From Synechococcus sp. PROS-9-1 (GTDB lineage: Bacteria > Cyanobacteriota > Cyanobacteriia > PCC-6307 > Cyanobiaceae), in NCBI RefSeq assembly GCF_014279775.1, contig NZ_CP047961.1:2209941-2273940 (forward strand): 64,000 nt of DNA, read 5' to 3'. Both the position numbers and the translations under genes were made by a program. Positions within the stretch are counted from its first letter, which is position 1. Each line of letters begins with the position of its first letter. Positions 25,490 to 34,897 of the stretch are shown here, one piece after another. The notes below the pieces were generated by a model. That model had not been told where the DNA came from and searched no databases. It saw only the letters and a list, made by a program, of their open reading frames with translations.

Positions 25490-27619
25490 ATGCTTCCCGA
25501 GAATCTCTACATCAATCGGGAACTGAGCTGGATTGCCTTCAACAGACGCGTCTTAGCTCAGGCGCTTGACCAAAGAACGCAGTTGTTGGAACAGGCCAAA
25601 TTCAGCGCCATTTTCAGCAACAATCTCGATGAATTTTTCATGGTGCGCGTTGCGTCCTTGAAGTCTCAGGTTGAGGCCGGCATCGACAAGCGAAGCGAGG
25701 ACGGCCTCACGCCCCGGGAGCAGCTCCATGAGATTCGCAACCAGCTCTCAGCTCTGCTGGAAGCCCAGCAAAACCACTACCTCAACCATCTCCGCGTAGG
25801 CCTCGAAGACTATGGAGTTTTCCTGTTCAACTACGAACAACTGAACGAGGCCCAAAGGCACTGGGTAGACAACTTCTTTCAAACGGCGATTTTTCCGGTC
25901 CTAACGCCCCTAGCGGTAGATCCTGCCCATCCCTTTCCGTTCGTTAGCAATCTCAGCCTCAACGTGGCCGCCCTGATCCATGACCCAGAGTCGGGTCAAC
26001 GCCAACTGGCCCGAGTGAAGGTTCCTCAGAAGATCCTTCCTCGCTTTGTCTCGATTCCCATTGAGCTTGGCGGGCATGATGCCAAGCCAATGCACACAGC
26101 AGTGCCTCTTGAGCAGGTGATTGCCTTCAATCTCAGTCTGCTCTTTCCAGGAATGAGCATCGAAGGCCATTACTTTTTCAGGGTCACCAGGGATGCCGAC
26201 CTGGAGCTCCGCGACCTTGAAGCCGACGATCTCATGATCGCGATCGAACAAGGCTTAAGAAAGCGACGGATGGGTGGTGAAGTGGTCCGCCTGGAGGTTG
26301 CGGGAGACACACCGCAAGACGTGATTGAGATGTTGATCGACGGCATGTCCGTTGTTGAAGAAGACCTCTACAAGGTGAATGGCCCTCTCGGGCTCGATGA
26401 TCTCTTCGGCTTGATGAGCCTGCCGATGCCACATCTCAAAGATGCAACGCATTCAGGTCAAACTCCCACCGTCCTCAGTCGTGCTCAGAGGGGCATGTTG
26501 GAAGACGGCTCCATCAAAGAAGAGGAATTCGAGAGCATTTTTTCGGTGTTGCGTCGCCACGACGTTCTCCTCCATCACCCTTACGACTTGTTTTCCACGT
26601 CGGTCGAGGAATTCATCAATCAAGCGGCAGATGATCCCCTCGTGATGGGGATCAAGATGACCCTCTACCGCACCTCCAAAGATTCTCCGATCATCGCAGC
26701 ACTCATCCGTGCAGCAGAAAATGGAAAACAGGTGATGGCCCTGGTAGAGCTCAAAGCCCGCTTCGACGAAGACAACAATATTCAATGGGCTAAACATCTG
26801 GAGCGCTCAGGTGTGCATGTGGTTTATGGCGTGATTGGCCTGAAAACGCATACCAAGATTGTGCTGGTCGTACGCAAAGAAAAAGAGCGCCTGCGCAGCT
26901 ACGTCCATATCGGCACTGGAAATTACAACTCCAAAACCTCGCGCCTGTACACCGATCTAGGACTTCTTTCAGCACGACCAGAACTCGGCCAAGACCTTGT
27001 GGAGTTGTTTAACTACCTAACCGGCTTCTCAAAACAACAAAGCTTCCGCAAACTACTCGTTGCTCCTGTCTCCTTAAGAATAGGAATGGAGCAATTGATT
27101 CGCCGCGAAATCGACCATGCCAAGCAGGGGAGAGCTGGGTCGATCAAAGCGAAAATGAATTCTCTGGTGGATCCAGAAATCATTGCCCTTTTGTATGAAG
27201 CATCTCAAGCCGGAGTAAGCATCCAATTGATTATCCGAGGGATGTGCAGCCTTTATCCCGGCCTTGAAGGCATTAGCGACAACATCAGCGTGGTCAGCAT
27301 CATCGGCCGCTTCTTGGAGCATTCGCGCATCTTTTGGTTCAACAATGCCGGCGATCCGGAAGTCTTCATCGGTAGCGCCGACTTAATGCCACGCAATCTT
27401 GACCGACGCGTTGAGGCTGTTACACCCATTGAAGAACCTGAGCTAAGAGCACAACTCGAACATCTGCTGGAGCGCTACTTAAGTGACAACAGGGGCGCAT
27501 GGGACATGCAACCAGATGGTTCTTTCATTCAGCGCTTCCCCGAAGAAGAGGAGCGCAACTCCCAATTGCAGTTAATCGATTCCTGGAAAGGAAGCGCCCT
27601 CGTTCAATCAAACCACTAG
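25490..27619 (+). CDS. ppk1: Polyphosphate kinase 1
   Basis: About 709 residues from this ATG; synthesises polyphosphate from ATP reversibly. LYINRELSWIAFNRRVLAQA is the conserved N-terminus and sets the start (an upstream start at 25451 adds 13 poorly conserved residues). Active-site landmarks are IKMTLYRTSKDSPI, the phosphohistidine segment GLKTHTKIVLVVR (near residue 460) and YVHIGTGNYNSKTSRLYTDLGL. Polyphosphate stores phosphate; pstS lies further along the window. Confidence 0.96.
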   Translation: MLPENLYINRELSWIAFNRRVLAQALDQRTQLLEQAKFSAIFSNNLDEFFMVRVASLKSQVEAGIDKRSEDGLTPREQLHEIRNQLSALLEAQQNHYLNHLRVGLEDYGVFLFNYEQLNEAQRHWVDNFFQTAIFPVLTPLAVDPAHPFPFVSNLSLNVAALIHDPESGQRQLARVKVPQKILPRFVSIPIELGGHDAKPMHTAVPLEQVIAFNLSLLFPGMSIEGHYFFRVTRDADLELRDLEADDLMIAIEQGLRKRRMGGEVVRLEVAGDTPQDVIEMLIDGMSVVEEDLYKVNGPLGLDDLFGLMSLPMPHLKDATHSGQTPTVLSRAQRGMLEDGSIKEEEFESIFSVLRRHDVLLHHPYDLFSTSVEEFINQAADDPLVMGIKMTLYRTSKDSPIIAALIRAAENGKQVMALVELKARFDEDNNIQWAKHLERSGVHVVYGVIGLKTHTKIVLVVRKEKERLRSYVHIGTGNYNSKTSRLYTDLGLLSARPELGQDLVELFNYLTGFSKQQSFRKLLVAPVSLRIGMEQLIRREIDHAKQGRAGSIKAKMNSLVDPEIIALLYEASQAGVSIQLIIRGMCSLYPGLEGISDNISVVSIIGRFLEHSRIFWFNNAGDPEVFIGSADLMPRNLDRRVEAVTPIEEPELRAQLEHLLERYLSDNRGAWDMQPDGSFIQRFPEEEERNSQLQLIDSWKGSALVQSNH

Positions 27620-27789
27620 TCATTTACAAGTTCACGAGAGACTCGAAAATGAAAAAAATCTGCATCTTTGTAGCGATCAACACTCTTATCGGCTCAAAAC
27701 GACGAGTTCCTGAAAAGTTTCGTAATTCCATCCATTAGTTTTTCAACTAGGTGCTATGTTTCGCACAAATTCGTCAGGAGACCAGGGTG

Positions 27790-28812
27790 ATGGGGATCCC
27801 TCTGGAGTCCAAAGAAGCTGCCTCTAAAAGCACTTCTATGGAACCTTTGTTGCCGACAGCTAGTCGTCGCAGCAGCACCAATCGCTCAAGTGGCACAACC
27901 TCGAGTCGAGGAAGTCGTTCAAGTGGGCGCTTAGCCACAGATTCGATTGGTCATTACTTAAGCAGTATTGGTCGCGTTCCATTACTCACAGCTGCGGAAG
28001 AAATTGAGCTTGCACATCACGTGCAGGCCATGAAAGAACTGCTTGACATTCAAGAAGAAGATCGCACCCCCAAACAACGCCATCGCATCAGGATGGGGAA
28101 GAGGGCACGCGATCGGATGATGGCTGCCAACCTCAGGTTGGTAGTGAGTGTCGCCAAGAAATACCAAAACCAAGGTCTCGAACTTCTCGACCTCGTTCAA
28201 GAAGGTGCCATCGGGCTTGAGCGTGCTGTCGACAAATTTGACCCAGCCATGGGTTACAAGTTTTCGACTTACGCCTACTGGTGGATTCGTCAAGGCATGA
28301 CACGAGCGATCGACAACAGTGCGCGCACGATTCGCCTGCCGATTCACATCAGTGAAAAGCTATCGAAAATGCGCAAGATCACCCGGGAGCTCTCGCATCG
28401 TTTCGGGCGTCAACCGAACCGCTTGGAATTGGCTCATGCCATGGGCATTGAACCGAGAGACCTAGAGGGGCTCATTGCTCAAAGCGCCCCCTGTGCCTCC
28501 TTGGACGCTCACGCCCGTGGCGAAGAGGATCGCAGCACCCTCGGAGAACTGATCGCAGATCCCAACGGCGATGAGCCAATGGAAGGCATGGATCGCAGCA
28601 TTCAGAAGGAGCATCTGGGTGGCTGGATCTCACAGCTCAATGAACGCGAACAAAAAATCCTGCGTTTACGGTTTGGCCTCGGTGGAGAAGAGCCTCTCAC
28701 CCTTGCCGAAATTGGTCGTCAAATCAATGTGTCGCGGGAACGGGTACGCCAACTCGAATCCAAAGCCATTTTGAAATTGCGCACGATGACCAATCATCAG
28801 CAGGCTGCCTGA
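27790..28812 (+). CDS. RNA polymerase group 2 sigma factor (RpoD/SigA-like)
   Basis: A sigma-70 protein of about 340 residues. After a Ser/Thr/Arg-rich N-terminal tail come region 1.2 (SIGHYLSSIGRVPLLT), region 2 (NLRLVVSVAKKYQNQGL, then FSTYAYWWIRQGMTRAI), region 3 and region 4 (LRFGLGGEEPLTLAEIG, then VSRERVRQLESKA). The lack of a long region 1.1 and the size fit the non-essential group 2 factors common in cyanobacteria. AGGAG at 27776-27780 supports the ATG at 27790. Which condition it serves is not visible. Confidence 0.92.
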   Translation: MGIPLESKEAASKSTSMEPLLPTASRRSSTNRSSGTTSSRGSRSSGRLATDSIGHYLSSIGRVPLLTAAEEIELAHHVQAMKELLDIQEEDRTPKQRHRIRMGKRARDRMMAANLRLVVSVAKKYQNQGLELLDLVQEGAIGLERAVDKFDPAMGYKFSTYAYWWIRQGMTRAIDNSARTIRLPIHISEKLSKMRKITRELSHRFGRQPNRLELAHAMGIEPRDLEGLIAQSAPCASLDAHARGEEDRSTLGELIADPNGDEPMEGMDRSIQKEHLGGWISQLNEREQKILRLRFGLGGEEPLTLAEIGRQINVSRERVRQLESKAILKLRTMTNHQQAA

Positions 28813-28819
28813 GTCGTAC

Positions 28820-29467
28820 TTGCCCCTGCCATCTCTGTTGCTCATCGCCCTGTGGATGGCTGGTGTTCTCGGCAGCGCTCTGGCCTGCCGTCAACGCTGG
28901 CCCCACCAACGCGAGTTGAGTCGAAAGATTGTTCATATCGGCATTGGACCGGTTCTGCCACTCGCCTGGGTTCTCCACGTTCCTGCCTCCATCGCGGTTC
29001 CTTGTGCTGTGGTGGTCACCCTGATCGCCTTCATCAATCACCGCTGGAACTTGCTACCTGCGGTGGAAGATGTAGGGCGAAACAGTTACGGGACCGTTGC
29101 CTATGGCGTCGCGATCTGTTTGCTTCTGATCCTGTTTTGGGCTGACAATCCTGCTGCTGCCTGTGCCGGAGCGCTGGTGATGGCCTTCGGGGATGGCCTA
29201 GCAGGTCTGGTTGGGCGCGCCGTTCGTTCCCCAAACTGGACGATCTTGGACCAGCGCAAGTCGATCGTCGGAACAACGACGATGGCCATCACCAGTGCTG
29301 GGGTGTTGCTCGCTTTAGTGCTAATCACCCAAAGTCAACTCACCCCATTTCGGCTCTTAGCCGTCTGCACGCTTGCTGTAGGGCTCGAACAACTGAGCGT
29401 ATTGGGAATCGACAACCTGACCGTACCCCTTGGAGTGGCCTTGAGTTGGACCTGGATGACGGCCTGA
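28820..29467 (+). CDS. Phytol kinase / dolichol kinase-like membrane protein
   Basis: A 215-residue protein with about six membrane helices of the CTP-dependent polyprenol kinase family. RELSRKIVHIGIGPVLPLAW (near residue 31), ALVMAFGDGLAGLVGR (near 117) and LDQRKSIVGTTTM (near 142) match VTE5-type phytol kinases, which recycle phytol from chlorophyll to tocopherol or chlorophyll. The start is a TTG 8 bases after the sigma factor stop; no better start is evident. Substrate is inferred from family. Confidence 0.8.
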   Translation: MPLPSLLLIALWMAGVLGSALACRQRWPHQRELSRKIVHIGIGPVLPLAWVLHVPASIAVPCAVVVTLIAFINHRWNLLPAVEDVGRNSYGTVAYGVAICLLLILFWADNPAAACAGALVMAFGDGLAGLVGRAVRSPNWTILDQRKSIVGTTTMAITSAGVLLALVLITQSQLTPFRLLAVCTLAVGLEQLSVLGIDNLTVPLGVALSWTWMTA

Positions 29468-29489
29468 TCAACGCCACAAGAACGGAGTT

Positions 29490-30548
29490 TTAGTTGAACC
29501 TTGCCCGAGCAACGGAAGCAGCGAGCTCTGCAAGCAATTCAGCAGTGGTTTCAAGACTGATGCAAGCATCTGTCACGCTCTGCCCATAGGTCAGAGAGCT
29601 CTTGTCCGCAGACAGCTTTTGATTGCCTTCCACAAGGTGGCTTTCAATCATGACTCCCATGACATGGTCTGACTTCTGATCAACCTGAGAGGCAACTGCC
29701 CGTAAAACCTCGCTCTGACGGCGAAAGTCTTTACTCGAATTGGCATGGCTGCAGTCCACCATCAAGCGATCCGGCAGACCAGCACCCGTCAGTTCGTCAG
29801 CTGACTCCTGAATCGCCTCCAGGTGGTAGTTGGTTCCACGATTTCCGCCACGCAAAACCAAGTGCCCATTTGGGTTTCCAGAGGTACTAACGATCGAAGC
29901 ATGGCCCTCACGATTGATACCCAGAAAATGATGGGGCTTGGCTGCAGCCTGCATTGCATTAATTGCAATCGTGGCGCTGCCATCGGTGCTGTTCTTGTAG
30001 CCAATGGGCATCGACAAGCCTGAGGCCATTTCACGATGGGTCTGGCTTTCAGTGGTGCGTGCACCAATCGCTGTCCAGCTGATGAGATCCGCGATGTATT
30101 GAGGGACAACAGGATCTAACAGCTCTGTTGCTGTGGGCATTCCTTCTCGCGCCAAATCAAGCAACAGGGAACGGGCCATCCGTAGCCCCGTATTGATGTC
30201 GTAAGAGCCATCGAGATGGGGATCGTTAATCAACCCCTTCCATCCCACGGTGGTACGGGGTTTTTCGAAATACACCCGCATCACAATCTCCAGCTCAGCG
30301 GCATGACGCTCCCTCAAAGGCGCCAACCGACGGGCGTAGTCGCGAGCCGCATCCACGTCATGCACAGAGCAGGGACCAACAATCACCAGCAGTCGGCGGT
30401 CCAAGCCACTCAGGATGGCTTGAATGCGGCTGCGAGCCGTCACCACTGTCTCTAAAGCCGTTGGATCAATTGGCAGATCGCGATGCAACAGAGCCGGAGG
30501 GATCAGTGGTCGCGTGTCCACCACATGGAGATCGTGGGTGGTGGTCAT
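29490..30548 (-). CDS. 3-deoxy-7-phosphoheptulonate (DAHP) synthase, class I
   Basis: A 352-residue AroF/AroG-type enzyme that joins phosphoenolpyruvate and erythrose 4-phosphate in the first step of the shikimate pathway. LLVIVGPCSVHDVDAARDYA (near residue 52), YFEKPRTTVGWKGLINDP (near 92) and GARTTESQTHREMASGLSMP (near 162) are diagnostic, with LMVDCSHANSSK near 267. No extra regulatory domain is fused. It converges on the phytol kinase-like gene. Confidence 0.96.
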   Translation of the reverse strand: MTTTHDLHVVDTRPLIPPALLHRDLPIDPTALETVVTARSRIQAILSGLDRRLLVIVGPCSVHDVDAARDYARRLAPLRERHAAELEIVMRVYFEKPRTTVGWKGLINDPHLDGSYDINTGLRMARSLLLDLAREGMPTATELLDPVVPQYIADLISWTAIGARTTESQTHREMASGLSMPIGYKNSTDGSATIAINAMQAAAKPHHFLGINREGHASIVSTSGNPNGHLVLRGGNRGTNYHLEAIQESADELTGAGLPDRLMVDCSHANSSKDFRRQSEVLRAVASQVDQKSDHVMGVMIESHLVEGNQKLSADKSSLTYGQSVTDACISLETTAELLAELAASVARARFN

Positions 30549-30662
30549 GCCTTGGCCTGAAATTCAGTTCAGATTACGCAAGCCGATCCACCGCAACAAA
30601 CAACAGGGTGGAACGCTGACCAACAACAATGGTGTGTATCGCTGTTTGCGCCGCCAAAACCG

Positions 30663-33245
30663 ATGCTGAGCACCTATCGCGAGAACGCCAAGGGACGGGA
30701 AGACAAGGGCATCCCACCGCTTCCTCTTGATGCCGCTCAGACCAAGGCCCTCACGGAACTTCTTCAACAGCCACCGGCTGGGGACGAGCAGACCTTGCTG
30801 CAGCTGCTGAACGAACGCATTCCACCCGGCGTCGATGAAGCGGCCTATGTCAAAGCAACCTGGTTAAGTGCCGTGGCCCAAGGCAATGCATCCAGCCCAT
30901 TGGTGGCCCCTTTGGAGGCAGTGCAACTGCTCGGCACCATGGTGGGTGGATACAACGTCGCTGCACTGATCGAGCTGCTCAAGCATCCCGACGAGACGCT
31001 TGCGAGCTGTGCCGTTCAAGGCCTGAGCCGCACCCTCTTGGTCTACGACGCTTTCAATGACGTCATGGAGCTGGCAGCCAGCAACCGTTTCGCCCAACAG
31101 GTGGTGGACAGCTGGGCTGCAGCGGAATGGTTTACCCGGCGAGATCCGCTTGCCAAAGAGATCACTGTCACCGTGTTCAAGGTGGACGGGGAGACCAACA
31201 CCGACGACCTCTCACCAGCCACCCACGCGACCACACGTCCAGACATCCCCTTGCACGCCCTGGCGATGTTGGAAACCCGTGATCCAGAGGGACTCAACAC
31301 CATCGAAACCCTCAAGAAAAAAGGTCATCCCGTGGCCTATGTGGGTGATGTGGTCGGCACCGGAAGCTCTCGGAAAAGCGCCATCAACTCCGTGCTGTGG
31401 CATACCGGCAATGACATCCCCCATGTTCCCAACAAGCGCGCTGGCGGGGTGATCATTGGCGGCAAGATTGCACCCATCTTTTTCAACACAGCGGAAGATT
31501 CAGGCGCCTTACCGATTGAGTGCGATGTCAGCGATCTGAACACCGGTGATGTGATCACGATTCGCCCTTACGCCGGCACGATCGAACGCGATGGCACGGT
31601 GATCAGTCGTTTTGAACTCAAGCCGAGCACGATCAGCGACGAAGTTCGTGCTGGAGGTCGCATCCCACTCATGATTGGCCGCGCTCTCACCGACAAGGTG
31701 CGCAGCCAACTTGGACTCGCCCCTTCTGAAACGTTCATCCGGCCTAGCGCTCCTGCCGACACTGGCAAAGGCTTCACCTTGGCCCAAAAGATGGTGGGCA
31801 AAGCCTGTGGTCTTCCTGGCGTCCGTCCCGGCACAAGCTGTGAACCGCTGATGACCACCGTTGGCAGTCAAGACACCACCGGGCCCATGACCCGGGACGA
31901 AATGAAGGAGTTGGCCTGCCTGGGCTTTTCCGCTGATTTGGTGATGCAGAGCTTCTGCCACACCGCCGCTTACCCCAAACCCGTGGACCTGCAGACCCAG
32001 AAGGATCTACCTGATTTCTTTGCCCAACGCGGCGGGGTAGCCCTTCGCCCCGGTGACGGCATCATCCACAGCTGGCTCAATCGCATGCTCTTGCCCGACA
32101 CCGTGGGCACAGGGGGTGACAGCCACACCCGGTTCCCGCTCGGTATTTCTTTTCCAGGAGGCTCTGGCGTTGTGGCCTTTGCTGCCGCCATCGGCGCCAT
32201 GCCTCTCGACATGCCCGAATCGGTCTTGGTCCGGTTCAGCGGCTCTCTTCAGTCGGGGGTCACTCTCCGCGATGTCGTGAATGCGATCCCCTGGGTCGCG
32301 ATCCAAAGGGGCCTGCTCACCGTGGAAAAGGCCAACAAGAAAAACGTCTTCAATGGCCGGATCATGGAAATTGAAGGGTTGCCAGATCTCAAGCTGGAGC
32401 AAGCCTTCGAGCTCACGGACGCCACGGCAGAACGCTCTTGCGCAGGCTGCACCATCAAATTGTCCGAGGCCACAGTGGGTGAATACCTGAGCAGCAATGT
32501 GGCGCTGCTCAAAAACATGATTGCGCGCGGCTACAGCGATGCCCGCACCCTGGCGCGACGGATCAAGGTAATGGAGGACTGGCTGGCCAACCCCCAACTC
32601 CTTCAAGCGGATAACGACGCTCAATACGCCGAAGTGATTGAGATCAATCTCGATGAGCTCACCGAACCCGTTCTCGCCTGCCCGAACGATCCCGACAACG
32701 TGAAACTGCTCAGCGAAGTGGCTGGAGAAGCCGTTCAAGAGGTGTTCATCGGCTCTTGCATGACCAACATCGGCCACTACCGCGCCGCGGCCAAAGTTCT
32801 CGAAGAGGCCGGCGACATCGCTGCAAGGCTCTGGGTTTGCCCGCCCACACGCATGGACGAGGACATGCTCAAGCAAGAGGGCTACTACGCCACGTTTGAA
32901 GCGGCCGGGAGCCGAATGGAAATGCCAGGCTGCTCGCTCTGCATGGGCAATCAAGCCCGGGTGGATGACAACACAACCGTGTTCTCCACGAGCACCCGCA
33001 ACTTCAACAACCGGCTTGGCAAAGGAGCACAGGTCTTCCTGGGCAGCGCCGAATTAGCCGCTGTTTGCGCCTTGCTCGGGCGCATTCCCACACCCGATGA
33101 ATACCAAAGGATCGCCGCTGAAAAGATCGACCCACTGTCCGCAGAGCTATACCGCTATCTCAACTTCGACCAGATCGATAACTTTGTAGAACAGGGCCGA
33201 GTGCTGAGCGCTACGGAACAAGCGGAGGTCATGGCCGGCGCCTGA
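30663..33245 (+). CDS. acnB: Aconitate hydratase B
   Basis: An 860-residue bacterial aconitase of the AcnB type, isomerising citrate and isocitrate. It has the N-terminal HEAT-like domain (about 1-160) followed by the swivel domain, the order that marks AcnB. The [4Fe-4S] ligands are Cys in [13 protein letters not shown] (near residue 699) and the pair in [11 protein letters not shown] (near 757). The ATG sits in an otherwise open 114-base gap from the divergent DAHP synthase gene. Confidence 0.97.
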   Translation: MLSTYRENAKGREDKGIPPLPLDAAQTKALTELLQQPPAGDEQTLLQLLNERIPPGVDEAAYVKATWLSAVAQGNASSPLVAPLEAVQLLGTMVGGYNVAALIELLKHPDETLASCAVQGLSRTLLVYDAFNDVMELAASNRFAQQVVDSWAAAEWFTRRDPLAKEITVTVFKVDGETNTDDLSPATHATTRPDIPLHALAMLETRDPEGLNTIETLKKKGHPVAYVGDVVGTGSSRKSAINSVLWHTGNDIPHVPNKRAGGVIIGGKIAPIFFNTAEDSGALPIECDVSDLNTGDVITIRPYAGTIERDGTVISRFELKPSTISDEVRAGGRIPLMIGRALTDKVRSQLGLAPSETFIRPSAPADTGKGFTLAQKMVGKACGLPGVRPGTSCEPLMTTVGSQDTTGPMTRDEMKELACLGFSADLVMQSFCHTAAYPKPVDLQTQKDLPDFFAQRGGVALRPGDGIIHSWLNRMLLPDTVGTGGDSHTRFPLGISFPGGSGVVAFAAAIGAMPLDMPESVLVRFSGSLQSGVTLRDVVNAIPWVAIQRGLLTVEKANKKNVFNGRIMEIEGLPDLKLEQAFELTDATAERSCAGCTIKLSEATVGEYLSSNVALLKNMIARGYSDARTLARRIKVMEDWLANPQLLQADNDAQYAEVIEINLDELTEPVLACPNDPDNVKLLSEVAGEAVQEVFIGSCMTNIGHYRAAAKVLEEAGDIAARLWVCPPTRMDEDMLKQEGYYATFEAAGSRMEMPGCSLCMGNQARVDDNTTVFSTSTRNFNNRLGKGAQVFLGSAELAAVCALLGRIPTPDEYQRIAAEKIDPLSAELYRYLNFDQIDNFVEQGRVLSATEQAEVMAGA

Positions 33246-33264
33246 ACGGCGTCCGCTCAAAGCC

Positions 33265-34722
33265 ATGACTTCAGCTAGCGACCTAAAAGAAAAACAAGAT
33301 CCATCCGGTTCGAGTCTGAGCATTCGCCGACTGCTGGAACGCCGCTGGCTGGTTGTTGTGCTCGCCTTGATGTTCACGGGGCTTGGCGCAGCCCTCACCG
33401 GAGTGTTGTTCAAGTTGGGCATCAAAGTTTTAGGTGCCTGGCGCCTGGAATTGCTGGCAGACCTTCCTGCTTGGGCCGTTCTGCCTGGCTTAGGCGCAAC
33501 AGGTGGTTTGGTGTCTGGATTGCTGGTGTCTCGGCTGGCACCATCAGCAGGTGGATCCGGAATCACCCACATCATGGGATTCCTGAAACATCGGGCCGTC
33601 CCGATGGGTCTCAAGGTGGGCTTGGTCAAGCTGATTGCCGGAATTGTCGCCATCGGCAGTGGTTTCCCCCTCGGGCCAGAAGGTCCCGCTGTTCAGATGG
33701 GGGGATCGGTGGCCTGGCAACTCGCCCGTTGGCTAAGAGCACCTGCGGCATTCCGTCGCGTGATCGTCGCCGCGGGCGGTGGAGCAGGGATTGCGGCTGT
33801 GTTTCACGCTCCGATTGGCGGATTTTTTTACGCCATTGAGGAATTACTGCACTCCGTAAGGCCAGTCGTAATGCTGCTGGTGATCGTCACCACCTTTTTG
33901 GCAGATGCCTGGGCGGATGTGTTGGGGCTCGCGGGTTTAAGCACGAGTGGCGGCGGGCTGACCACTGGCCTTGGCTTTCAGCTGGAGAAGGAATACGAAC
34001 CACTGGTGAGTTTTTTACCAATAGATCTGGGATACCTCCTCGGACTGGGCGTTGTTGTGGGTGTCTTGGCCGAGCTGTATTGCCGCTACGTCATCGCCAT
34101 GCAGAAACAAGGGCATCGTTGGTTCGGTGACCGCCTCGTTCTGCGCATGGTGATCAGCGGAGCACTGCTAGGTGGGGTGTATGCATGTCTCCCCTCTGCA
34201 TTTCACAACCTAGAAGGCCTGCAAGACCTCATCGGTGATGGGAAAGCTGATATTCCAATGGCGCTCGGCACTTTTGTCGTGCTGTTTTTCAGTACGGGAT
34301 TAGCAGCAGCGTCTGGTGCACCCGGAGGCTTGTTTTTCCCAATGCTCACCCTGGGCGGTGCCATCGGCCTCGCCTGTGGGATTTGGGTGGAAGCTCTCAC
34401 CGGCCACGTACCGAGCACCTATGTCTTTGCGGGGATGGGAGCCTTCGTGGCCAGTTGTTCACGCACACCGATTACGGCCATGTTTTTGGCCTTCGCGCTA
34501 ACCAAGGATTTGCTGGTCTTAAAACCAATTCTGGTGGCCTGCTTAGTGAGTTTTCTGATCGCACGCCTGTTTGATCACCGCTCGATCTACGAACGACAGA
34601 TGGGGCTTGAGTTGCTGGAGGAAGCTCACCTCCAAGCCGAAAATGTACGTCGGGCCTTTCAACCACCCAAGCCCCAATCCGAACCCGACGAACCTGACCC
34701 CCAAGACAGCAATCCTCAATAA
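33265..34722 (+). CDS. ClC-family chloride channel or Cl-/H+ antiporter
   Basis: A 485-residue membrane protein with the ClC filter motifs: GSGFPLGPEGPAVQMG (near residue 132, GxEGP with the gating Glu), GAGIAAVFHAPIGGFFYAIEE (near 172) and GAPGGLFFPMLTLGG (near 352). Presence of the gating Glu suggests an antiporter, but channels also carry it. The C-terminus is a short, acidic, proline-rich tail without CBS domains. It starts 19 bases after acnB. Confidence 0.93.
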   Translation: MTSASDLKEKQDPSGSSLSIRRLLERRWLVVVLALMFTGLGAALTGVLFKLGIKVLGAWRLELLADLPAWAVLPGLGATGGLVSGLLVSRLAPSAGGSGITHIMGFLKHRAVPMGLKVGLVKLIAGIVAIGSGFPLGPEGPAVQMGGSVAWQLARWLRAPAAFRRVIVAAGGGAGIAAVFHAPIGGFFYAIEELLHSVRPVVMLLVIVTTFLADAWADVLGLAGLSTSGGGLTTGLGFQLEKEYEPLVSFLPIDLGYLLGLGVVVGVLAELYCRYVIAMQKQGHRWFGDRLVLRMVISGALLGGVYACLPSAFHNLEGLQDLIGDGKADIPMALGTFVVLFFSTGLAAASGAPGGLFFPMLTLGGAIGLACGIWVEALTGHVPSTYVFAGMGAFVASCSRTPITAMFLAFALTKDLLVLKPILVACLVSFLIARLFDHRSIYERQMGLELLEEAHLQAENVRRAFQPPKPQSEPDEPDPQDSNPQ

Positions 34723-34897
34723 GCGTCTCTGCCCAAATAAGCCATCAAAATGTCTTTGCGAATCGCTTTGGAAAGCGAACCATTGCTTTGCCTGCTCCGT
34801 TGATCCTGCAGGATGAAACCGTGATGCACGGGCTCTGCTGAACCGCGAAACCCTCCTGTTTGAACCAGCTGTAGCCGAGGTAGGTGCACTGAAAACA

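Noticed and set aside
27649..27738. Micro-ORF of 29 residues before the sigma factor gene
   Set aside because: Starts MKKICIFVAIN like a signal peptide but has no mature part and no ribosome binding site.
32007..32954. 315-aa open frame antisense to acnB
   Set aside because: Shadow of GC-rich third positions in acnB; composition is His/Val-rich and unlike a real protein.
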